A DNA stretch of 64,000 nucleotides from Henricia sp. BOLD:AAB3569 (taxonomy: Eukaryota > Echinodermata > Asteroidea > Spinulosida > Echinasteridae). This document shows positions 1 to 8,834 of this stretch, one piece after another (positions within the stretch are counted from its first letter, which is position 1; each line of letters opens with the position of its first letter). The stretch spans positions 1,054,001 through 1,118,000 of the forward strand of contig JBBELK010000461.1 of NCBI GenBank assembly GCA_037783545.1. Reading direction: 5' to 3'. The notes beneath the pieces are model-generated. The model was not told where the DNA came from, searched no databases, and saw nothing but the letters and a program-made list of their open reading frames with translations. The position numbers and the translations under genes were made by a program.

Positions 1-130
1 GTTGGAACCACTTCTATCTTTCATTTGAGTAAGGTTTTTCCAGTCAAATGTTCATTAAAATGTTGGGACATTGCAAATCCTGTATAGGGGTTTAACTAAA
101 CATAGGTTTTCTAATTTCATTGATTAATGA
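1..130 (+). repeat. Dispersed repeat family D, partial copy cut by the window edge
   Basis: The stretch with 'accacttctatctt' followed by 'catttgagtaagg' recurs near 15850-15960, 43025-43080 and 46415-46500, so it is a dispersed repeat rather than unique intron. It lies in the ACADSB intron beyond exon 5. The class is not recognised and no terminal repeats are visible here. Confidence 0.6.
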
Positions 131-203
131 AACAAAACCTGATGAGCCACCCCTTGATTGTCTATCAGGAGTATTTCATCAAGCCAGCTGTACAACCACT
201 GAC

Positions 204-3200
204 CTGAGATGATATTCCAATTCTTCCTTCATTTAGCACTCCAATCGCATATTTGTAGCCGTGTCCAACTTGGCCCAGGACCTGGCTCTCATGGACCTAA
301 CAGATACAAAATTCAGACAATTAATGGACAATGCTCTTGCTGATGTTTATTTTCAAGGTGATCCGTCATTCTTTTGTAGGATGACTATTTGACCCCATTT
401 AGCTTCAGTCAGGTACGTAGCCTAGCAACAAAGAAAATAATAAGATGCAAAAATCACAAATAAGTGTGACTACAGAAGCTAATTGGGTCCCTCACTTGAG
501 CAACAAACTAATGTTTAATGAAAAAATAAATAAAATATTGCAGTAAAAACCTCTTTTCTGAAACCTTTAAAAGCCCCTAAAGTGCCTTAGATTGCAGCAG
601 AAAGTACCTAGATTTCACAATTTTCCGGACCCTCCAGAAGGGCATGTTTTCGGCACACACAACCCTACCCTTCACCAAAAGCCAAATCTGCCCCTACCCT
701 TTGAACTTCAGAGCTTCCGATAATATTCTTAAAGAAATTAATGTCTACTCCTAAAATCACTTGTACTGACCCTGACATTGTCAAAGTTCACTTCACACGT
801 CGGCGACGCTCTCAGACCAAGCTTGTCCTCTTTCTTACCGACTGTTAAACCCTCAGTATCCCGATCAACAATAAACGATGTGATTCCCTTGTATCCCTAT
901 GGGAGAAAACGGGATCAGTGAATAATGAGGCTGGCGTACTAGCACTCGGGCTATGTTCAGATACAGTACTACGGAGATTGAAAAAGGTGTAATCTTTGGA
1001 TTCGCTGTGGGGGATGCGGCCTGCAAACGGAATAACAATTTGGTCATTTCTCATGCACTGCACGCTTGCATGTGGTATGTGAGAAGTGTCTCGGCGCCGA
1101 ATTAATGACTCTTAGGCCCGCTTCAAACGTCGCGCTTATGCCATGTCGAATTAAATTTAACTTGATTTTTTTAAATTCGACACGGCACAAGCACGACGTT
1201 TGAAGCCATTTGGCTCGGCAAAATGAGTTCGACACGGCAGAAGATTTTAGCTTGACAGGGTCTGCCGTGCTAACTCAATTTAGTGCGGCACAAGCACGGC
1301 TTGGCTTCAAACGTCGTGCTTCTGCCGTGTCGAATTTAAATCCAGTTCGAAGTTGGTCCGCAATTTTGTTCCGACTAGGAATGCGCATGCTCGCAGCGCG
1401 TATGTGAGTAAAGAAATAACCAACAAACAAGTGCATCAAAATAATAAAATGGCGACGTACAATGGACAGAATGGAAAACGCCATAGAGTTGTATAAGCCG
1501 TAACGGCTTATACAACTCTATGGAAAACGCACGTGCACAACGTCCATGACGTGCACAATACTCATCCGCCATGTTAGATGTATTTAAGCTCGACTGGGAG
1601 TTTGCAATTAAGTTCGACGTTTGAAGCCACTGCTGTGCTAACGTCGTACCAACGTCGTGCCAAGTTGAATTTATTTCGACACGGCATAAGCGCGACGTTT
1701 GAAGCGGGCCTTAGCAGCTGGCATGACTGCAGTGCACGAAAGAAATGTGCGAGGAAAAAAAATGAACGTTATAAAAACATACAGAAATCTGGATGAAATC
1801 CATGGAAGGGCTTTACTGCATCAGCATTGATGCATATTCTGTATTTACAGCCAAATTTTGCTGTCAGTTTGCTGCACATTTCAAGAAATTTGTTTGAAGC
1901 TCGAAAGTTGGGGGAACGTCTTATGTATGAGTGCGTCTTATACACAGGTTTTTACGGTACTTGAATAATGAAATCAACTCACAACAGAGAAGTCAGCATT
2001 AGCCATTAAGATGAAGACTCCAGCGAATGCAGCACTAGAGATCCATAGTTTACTGCCGTTGATGATGTAAAATTCACCGTCCTTCTCTGCTTTAGTCTCC
2101 AATGCGAACGCATCACTGCCTGAATTGGCTTCAGATAAACAGAAGCTGCCGACCTACATGTACAAACGAAGATCGGACAAGCAACTAGAGGGTTAAAGAA
2201 AAAAACAAATTTGTGTACAGCTTATTGCTCTTGACCTTATAACAGAGCGATTATGCCCCAACTACAGTCAAACTTTGATAATAAGAGCACTGTTAATACA
2301 ACATTCTGCTTATCATTATAACAAGGGAGACGTTAGGTCCTAATCCTTTGTTCCTCATCTCAAAAACTTAGCCTGGAGCTGAACCCAGTGAATCTAAAAA
2401 CAGCTTACAGTTTGGAATATTCCTAGTTGGGCCAGATGCATCAGTTGGGGCATAACATTACCGTGTCCGTCATGAGCTTTGGTAGGTACTTGTTCTTCTG
2501 TTCCTCTGTGCCATATTTAAGCAGCATAGTCACAATCAGCGTGTTGTGAACGTCGTTACAAATCGCGATGGACGGATCGACTTTAGCCAACTCCTCTATA
2601 ATTATGTTGGATTGGAAGAATGAAGCTCCTGGTCCGCCGTAGGCCTCGGGGATCTCAATGCCCATTAGCTGCAAATTTAGAAACAAAATTCATTAATTTA
2701 AAATGTAGCAAATTTATAAACAAAAGGGATTTGTTGCTACAATGATTCCTTTTGTTAAACAGAATCATCACTTACACAAATGTGATATGACTTCGGGTTA
2801 AAAGCCACTACACCACATGGCTAGTAAATCAAAAATTGTACAAGACCGCAGATATTTTTTTGACATCTAGAAAAATTTAATTTGAAAAAATAAAAGCCAC
2901 TCCTAAGACTGCAAGCTTACCCCGTTATCAAACAGTCCCTGGATGATTCCCATGTCAGTCTCTCCCTTATCATCCATCTCCCGGACCAACGGACCGATCT
3001 GCTCCTTGGCAAACTTAGACACCATCTCCTTCATGAGGAGTTCATCTTCTGACAACTCCGTCGATGGCAGTCGTTGACCCTCGTGGCTTGTGGCCGCGAC
3101 CGGGTGATGTGGGTGGGCCAAGGAGGTTAATGTCTGTGATGGGCATTTCCCACTCTGCTGCCATAAGGGTCTTGTGGAGCGGGGTGAAGCGATGAGCCGT

Positions 3201-3263
3201 GGCAAGAACTGTAAGGAGGATTTCAAGGGAAGATTTAAAAAGGGTGTTTTTATTCCGGCCAAC
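204..3263 (-). CDS. ACADSB: Short/branched-chain specific acyl-CoA dehydrogenase, mitochondrial (5' exons; gene continues off the left edge)
   Basis: FAD enzyme of the mitochondrial matrix. The family oxidises 2-methylbutyryl-CoA in isoleucine breakdown and passes electrons to ETF. Minus-strand exons read from the sequence: about 3263-2921, 2668-2462, 2153-1983, 896-771 and 296-204. Exons 2-5 are whole-codon exons (69, 57, 42 and 31 codons) with AG acceptors and GT donors, and every junction seen is phase 0. Landmarks: [17 protein letters not shown] in exon 1; [10 protein letters not shown] and [13 protein letters not shown] in exon 2; the acyl-CoA dehydrogenase signature [13 protein letters not shown] then GSKLWISSA in exon 3; [14 protein letters not shown] in exon 4; [20 protein letters not shown] in exon 5. 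All match ACADSB rather than ACADS or ACADM. The catalytic-base region lies off the left edge. The Arg- and Ser-rich N-terminus fits a mitochondrial presequence. There is no ATG in frame before it: a TAA lies just upstream, and an AG acceptor (GTAAAG/G) precedes the open stretch, so the start codon is probably in an upstream exon that I could not place. Confidence 0.92.
1115..1710. mobile_element. PIF/Harbinger-like non-autonomous element (596 bp) with TTA target duplication
   Basis: The ends are inverted repeats beginning GGCCCGCTTCAAACGTCGCG and closing with its complement. Both sides carry TTA (1112-1114 and 1711-1713), the 3-bp target duplication typical of PIF/Harbinger. The same motif family (TTTGAAGCC with TCGACACGGC) also recurs inside at about 1170-1207, 1303-1345 and 1607-1630, so the element is a composite of hairpin-forming subunits. 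It encodes no transposase. It sits in the ACADSB intron between exons 3 and 4. Confidence 0.75.
1471..1530. repeat. Tiny perfect hairpin flanked by 11-bp direct repeats
   Basis: Two perfect 19-base arms (1482-1500 and 1504-1522) flank the loop TAA. The unit is bracketed by the direct repeat ATGGAAAACGC at 1471-1481 and 1520-1530, so the last three arm bases overlap the right repeat. It lies inside the Harbinger-like element. It could be a very short foldback insertion with a target duplication or the product of a replication template switch. Confidence 0.8.
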
Positions 3264-3412
3264 CTTTACATTTTAGGAATTCAACCTAAAAATAGGAATT
3301 GAAGGCACAGATAATTGCAAAAAATGGAAAACGACGATTCTGTCCATCTTGTTCCCAGCTTCTTTCACTTAAAGTGAATATGTCACATGAAGTCCGGAGT
3401 AGACTCAACTCT

Positions 3413-3862
3413 AACGTAAATGTCGGCATAGTCACCAGGTCCGTGACCTTGCCACCCTATTGATCATGTTTATTATTATTTCTTTCTGGTATTCATACTC
3501 GCAAGCGTAAGGAAACCCATGAAGAATTAGAATTAGAAATGGCCAGAGACACCGGGGAATCCCCTTGCTTTTCACGAAAGAATGCTCTGAGATCTTTAAA
3601 GTGTGTTACCGTTACCTAACACACTGGACCAACGGCTTTACATCCCTTCCGAAGGATGGAGCAAGTGTGGTTGAGTGCCTTGCTCAAGGGCACAGGTACC
3701 GCAGCCGGGGGAGGTTCGAACCCGCAACCCCAAGTTTTCACCTATGATTGCGAGTCAATGACCAAAACCACTCGGCCACGGTACCCCACATGAACAATGG
3801 CTGATCAATAGGGTGGCGAGGTCACGGGCCTGGCGACTATGCCGACATTTACAATTACATTA
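3413..3862. mobile_element. Palindromic MITE (TA target) split by a SINE
   Basis: Arms of about 55 bases (roughly 3415-3470 and 3798-3860) are inverted copies that share AATGTCGGCATAGTC and a CCACCCTATTGATCA segment. TA dinucleotides flank both outer ends, as in Tc1/mariner-type MITEs. The interval between the arms is almost entirely the SINE at 3470-3790, so the SINE landed at the centre of the palindrome and is the younger insertion. Confidence 0.7.
3470..3790 (-). mobile_element. tRNA-derived SINE, family S1
   Basis: Read on the minus strand, the right end gives a Ser/Leu-tRNA-like head with A box TGGCCGAGTGG and B box GGTTCGAAC. A body of about 200 bases and an (AAT)n tail at the left follow. 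Related copies lie at 24327-24692, 25222-25645, 26076-26345, 35265-35545 and 58496-58738. It shows RNA polymerase III promoter boxes and no protein. Confidence 0.85.
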
Positions 3863-4429
3863 CATGTATGATGTATCCTCGATCCTCTATAATCTGCGCA
3901 CCTAACGCTTATGCACGCGTGCGCATTGGCCGGCAAACATAAGGTGAGTGCGTAGAAATAGGACCGCGTGGATTTAGGGGTTCTGACGATACATTCATTT
4001 TTCATTGATTGCTATGTTGCCAGGTGGAAAACAATAGATACTTTTACCAGCTATTGCAAATGTTGACTGAAATTAATCTTAACATGCTCAAATTTGGCGT
4101 AGCCTACTTTGATTGAAGTACACGCGTGCTTTGATTACACCCTTTGTTGTTAGCACACACTTGTACTTCTATCTGTTGATCTGCGGTCCGTCGCCGCTGA
4201 TCAATCATGATCACCTGTCCATCACAAAACATGGCATGCAGTGTAATATATCGTAAAGCTGACATAGTGACGAATAATCAATGGCTTTAACACTGCACAT
4301 TCGTCACTGCAGATGTTCATTCAAGTTTAACCATCACACAGTTACCATGTCAACCGGAAACAGTATGCCGGCCCGAGCACTCTAACTTTTTCCTACCCTC
4401 TCTCGCGGCGTTTATTTCGTCATGTTCGT

Positions 4430-5080
4430 TGTAATAAACCTTATCGACGTTCTCAATGCATTATGGGATTGGATGACAAAATTGCCCGGCCAAATGTGCA
4501 TAAACCTATGAGGCGGACACCAACTAGGCAACTTTTTTACTCATTTTCACGAAAACCAAAAAGAGTTCAAGAATCAACCTCCCACCACTTTATCTTGGAC
4601 ACATATCAAACATTCTGACAAACATGTCCCGAAACAGAAATGTTGCAAATGCGGGAAATCATCGGGGATTCCCTTCGTATCGGTAGTGCGAGTACCACGC
4701 TCGCAGCTCGGTATGCGCTCCCCAACACACGCCGTATCGGCACTGCGAGTCCGTGAGGACGGACTCGCAGCCGGCGTGTGTTGCATACTTTAGCGCATAC
4801 CGAGCTGCAAGCGTGGTACCCGGACTGCCGATACGAAGGGAATCCCCGATGATTTCCCGCATTTGCAACATTTCTGTTTCGGGACATGTTTGTCAGTATG
4901 TTTAATATGTGTCAAAGATAAAGTGATGGGAGGTTGATTCTTGAACTCTTTTTGGTTTTCGTGAAAATGAGTAAAAACGTTGCCTAGTTGGTGTCCGCCT
5001 CATAGGTTTATGTACAATTAGCCGGGCAATTTTGTCATCCAATCCCATAATGCATTGAGAACGTCGATAAGGTTTATTCA
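4430..5080. mobile_element. Large foldback element (about 650 bp near-perfect palindrome)
   Basis: The left arm from about 4430 and the right arm ending about 5080 are inverted copies of more than 300 bases, beginning AATAAACCTTATCGACG. They meet at a short centre near 4754, where a GAGG loop sits between GCGAGTCCGT and ACGGACTCGC. The arms differ by a small number of substitutions and indels. Open frames here mirror each other on the two strands and are by-products of the palindrome. The target duplication is not clear. It lies upstream of RPL26. Confidence 0.75.
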
Positions 5081-5368
5081 TTTGTTGTTATCGATTTGCG
5101 TTAACTTGAACACACAGCTTTTCTTCTCTGTTCCAGTCAACTTAAAATCAAGTTACAAAAACGAACAAAAACGAACTAATTTTGACAAACTCGGCTTACG
5201 TACCCGTACCCGCACTCTGAATAATCTTGCGGCCATGATCGATCTAGTCTGGTACCCGGACCAACATTTTTTCGACAAGACTGATTTTAAGTCGTTGTAT
5301 GTTAAATATGTGGAGCAGGAACCAGTCTATGATCGATCGCGCAATACGAATTAGCGCCCTCCAGCGGC

Positions 5369-5399
5369 CTCTTTACTTTGCCACATCCAGACGGTCGCA
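5369..5399 (+). other. RPL26: Candidate non-coding first exon of RPL26 with a 5' TOP start
   Basis: A pyrimidine tract, CCTCTTTACTTTGCC, of the kind that begins ribosomal-protein mRNAs is followed after about 16 bases by a good donor (GTGAGT at 5400). The first coding exon starts right after an acceptor (TTGAAG/GCACC ATG at 5941), so a 5' untranslated exon must exist upstream and this is the best candidate. The transcription start itself is inferred. Confidence 0.5.
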
Positions 5400-5945
5400 G
5401 TGAGTTTTTCGTGTGTCGTTTTCATCTTTGTATATCTCTTCAAGTACAATTCATCATTGAAGTCCATTTTCCTATAGTAAAAGTTAAATATACAAATATA
5501 TTTTAAGTGCAGTTATTTTTTTACTACGGTTTTATTATTGTCGTTTTTAAGAGATTCGTATGCACCCAATGTTATCGTGTTGTATACAATGTACGTGCGT
5601 GCACATACCGCGGTACACGTACCGGATTGGGAATCGCTGGAGTGGTACTGACGTAAAATGCCAATGCATGCATATATTTTCCTAGCCTCATACTGTAGCC
5701 AAGAACTCTGCAGGCTTGGCCACACAAGTGGATAGATAGATCTTTCCCGAACAACTCCAACAATGAGTGCTTTTTAGTTTTATTTTTAAAATACAATTTC
5801 AGAACTAGCCGTAACTCACACTAGGGCAGGCCTATTTATGGATTTTTTGGGCATCATGGGCATGACAAAATCATCTACGTATTGGATCCCATCATTACAG
5901 GTGTATTCTGAATGCATGTCTTTTTGTTTGTTAATTGAAGGCACC

Positions 5946-7173
5946 ATGAAGCGTAATCCATTTGTATCATCGTCTCGCCGGAAGAGCCGCAAGCGTCACT
6001 TCAATGCACCTTCGCACATCCGTCGTAAACTGATGAGCGCTCCATTGTCTAAGGACCTGCGCACCAAGCACAATGTTCGTAGCATGCCCATCCGTAAAGA
6101 TGATGAGGTGCAGGTAGGTTCAAACAACTGTTAGATTTTGTTTTAATAAGGGTGATGTGCGTTCTGTTAATTTGCTCGAACTGGTCCTTGATTGTATGTT
6201 CATGTGCTTTCCTACTTGTAAAATTCCTAATTGATTTACGTTTAAATTTGTTTGTCCAATTCCTGAAACAGCAAGATCACATAACAGAACTAACGGGGGC
6301 GAAATGCAGCTTCGGATTTTTACTTAGTTTTCTTTTCTTGAAACGGCAACAGACAGAGGAAATGTGATAACAAAAGCTAATTTTAGTGGTAAAAGTGTTT
6401 TAACCGACTTGGAATGCAGGGATGTGATTGTTCCCGTTTTTCCCGAAACTTTCTTTTGTCTCATTGGTTTGTGACAAAGATTATTCCGGGAAAAACCAAC
6501 AAATCGCATCCCTGGGAATGTTTGTACATGCCCTTGTCACATCAAAGAAAATCTCTAGAGCTGCATTTTGTACCAAACTTGGCAATTTGTTTTTCTTCCC
6601 TTCCTCAGGTGTCCCGAGGTCACTACAAGGGTCAACAGGTCGGCAAGGTGGTCCAAGTCTACAGGAAGAAGTTTGTGATCTACATTGAAAGAATCCAGCG
6701 AGAGAAAGCTAATGGAGCTCAGGTGTTTGTTGGCATCCACCCTAGCAAGGTCAGGCCCCTGCCTACAATCATTGCATTGGACTGTTTTTCTGGTCAAATA
6801 ATGGCTTACAGTTTTGCGACATTGCAAATCCTGTGTAGACCCTTTGCAAACTAACATGAGCTTTGTATCCAGAGATACAAGGTACAGCCAAGACTTGCAA
6901 AAAGGAGCTTTTTTGTCGGGAAGAGCCTTCTATCAGGGAGCGTTATAACGAGAGTTTACTGCAGCTGGTTTAAATCCCATTCAGCTAAATCTTGTTTGAT
7001 TCTTTGCACCCCTTCCCCCCTCCCCCCTTCCTCAACAGGTGGTCATCATGAAACTAAAGATGGACAAGGACCGCAAACGTCTCTTGGAACGCAAAGCAGC
7101 GTCGCGCACCCTCAGAGACAAGGGCAAGGGAAAACACACCGAAGAATCGGTTGCCATGGCTACGGACTCGTAA
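5946..7173 (+). CDS. RPL26: 60S ribosomal protein L26 (uL24)
   Basis: Component of the large ribosomal subunit near the peptide exit tunnel. Coding exons: 5946-6113 (56 codons), 6609-6749 (47 codons) and 7039-7173 (44 codons plus stop TAA). All junctions are phase 0 with GT-AG introns. The rebuilt protein is 147 residues, against about 145 in vertebrates. It begins [20 protein letters not shown] and contains [16 protein letters not shown] and [14 protein letters not shown]. The KOW motif region [20 protein letters not shown] opens exon 2, and [19 protein letters not shown] crosses the last junction. The C-terminus ([12 protein letters not shown]) is divergent, as is usual for this tail. The ATG is the first after the acceptor at 5940 and fits the family start exactly. 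The gene looks intact and is convergent with PYROXD2. Confidence 0.97.
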
Positions 7174-7349
7174 ATCAGCCAATCAGATAAGCTGAAATGG
7201 GGGGACGGGAACGAACTCTGTCTTGCAGAACACAATAGGACTAAGAACAGGAGATATGGTAACCTGGATGCTTCTGTCTGTGTCTTTTATTTAAATGATG
7301 TACTTTTAACCAGATGAGGGAATTCTATTGAAAATTAGGTATATATACC

Positions 7350-7523
7350 ATACATGTTCGCCACTAATTCTTCCTAATTTGACATAATAATGCCCCAGAA
7401 AGTGTACATTTGGTTAAGAAACTGATTTTAGCCCCGAGTTTTTTCTTTAAAAACACTTAGGATTTTTATGTCATACTCCGTAAACTTAGAGCATGGAGTC
7501 TCCACTGGCAAACATGTATGGTA
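7350..7523. mobile_element. Short MITE with CCATACATGT ends, TA target
   Basis: The ends CCATACATGTTCGCC and its imperfect complement GGCAAACATGTATGG are bracketed by TA on both sides. A diverged copy with the same interior (AATGCCCCAGAAA and a GCATGGAGT motif) lies at about 44590-44780. It falls in the RPL26 3' region. Confidence 0.55.
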
Positions 7524-7684
7524 TTTTTTTCCAAAAATTAACTTTTTTTCCTGACTAAATGCGAATGTGTATGGACATGACATTTAGTGATGGTCACGAC
7601 AAAATGTTGTCTGACAACCATATTACCAAACTTGTGGCTAATTCACACCATTTATACTGAATACGAAGCATATACCAGTATGAA

Positions 7685-7690
7685 AATAAA
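7685..7690 (+). terminator. Candidate RPL26 polyadenylation signal
   Basis: AATAAA about 510 bases after the RPL26 stop. Further plus-strand hexamers occur farther on, so use of this one is inferred. Confidence 0.35.
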
Positions 7691-7734
7691 AAAACTACGT
7701 TTGGAACATGAAAGAAACTTTGTTGTTTAGTTAC

Positions 7735-8190
7735 ACAAGCTTGGGAATCAGGTTTGCGTAGTTGTTCTTTCCTCGCCTTCCACCACTGTGGCCCTGGTTC
7801 GAATCCCATCCGGGTCAGTATGTGGTTTACTGCTTAATTTCATGGGGTTTTCCCACACGGTGTGTGGGGCTTTCCTCCCACCTCTAAAACTAAGCATTTC
7901 TTCCTGTTCTCTCGCACTTCGTGGCCGTGCTGAAGAACCACTTATGTGGCTACAGGGCAACACCAATGACTTAAAGCCCGCCGCACACCTTTGCGATTTA
8001 CCGGATAATCGGATCATCGGACCACAAACCGGAAAGGTGTGCGCTGAAACAATTCGGGCCGGTCTGACCGTACGCTATAGACCGGAGCAAATCAAACTTG
8101 TTTGATTTTTCCGGATCCGATGGGCCGGTAAATCGCAAAGGTGTGCGGCGGGCTTAAGTTGGCTAATCTCAGCAACCAGAGGATGATACG
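7735..8190 (+). mobile_element. tRNA-derived SINE, family S3, interrupted by a MITE
   Basis: The head carries a B-box-like segment, CTGGTTCGAATCCCATCCGG. The body has ATGTGG, CGTGCTGAAGAACC and CTACAGGGCAA landmarks and ends GGCTAATCTCAGCA. Sister copies lie at 11505-11690 and 35118-35230. The Harbinger-like MITE at 7975-8154 is inserted in this copy. Confidence 0.7.
7975..8154. mobile_element. PIF/Harbinger-like MITE (180 bp), TAA target duplication
   Basis: Inverted termini AGCCCGCCGCACACCTTTGC and their complement, with TAA at 7972-7974 and 8155-8157. The sister SINE at 11505-11690 has the uninterrupted sequence (CGACTTAGGTCGGCTAATC), which shows the insertion point directly. Confidence 0.85.
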
Positions 8191-8507
8191 AAAGAAGTTA
8201 CGCAAGCTAACATAGACCAACATGAAGTTGGAAATTGTCGGGCCTTGCATGGATGTGCTTGCCCACTCTAGCCAACATGATTTTTTTACACAAACCTGCG
8301 GGATTAATGGTAGAGGAGAATTTTAAAAAAGTACCATGGTCTGAACAAGATACATGCATATGTTTACAATCTGACAGAAAAATACATCAAAACTTCAGGC
8401 ACCATAGCATATATTGCGTTCGTTAGAAAAATACATGCAATTTTTTAAAACTTCTTGTATTAGTGGAAGCATAAACATCATTGGAATAAAAAAAAAATGA
8501 ATTGCAC

Positions 8508-8513
8508 TTTATT
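8508..8513 (-). terminator. Candidate PYROXD2 polyadenylation signal
   Basis: AATAAA on the minus strand about 320 bases beyond the PYROXD2 stop. It is the nearest such hexamer I saw. Confidence 0.4.
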
Positions 8514-8834
8514 TCCTATTAAACTTGACAGAAACTTGCCGAGGACAGAAGTTGTGCAACACAAAAAAAACCATAGTGTCTGTACTTCTGGGTGATTCCA
8601 CCTTGAAAAGTAAATCTCAATAAAAAAGTTGCCAAAAATTCCAAAATCCATAATTTTTGAAGGGAAAACAGTGCAATTTACAAAACTTTGGTGTCCTAAA
8701 CATCTAGAAATTTACAAAATATAAACACAAGTGACAAGTAAAACTTGTTTGATTGTTGGGGGAATATTGACACCAAACACTGCCCTTAGAGGGTCAGTCT
8801 TTTAATTGCAAGCAATTTCGTCGTCGTTATTCAA

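Noticed and set aside
4574-4887. Open frames on both strands near 4.7 kb
   Set aside because: Mirror images caused by the foldback palindrome.
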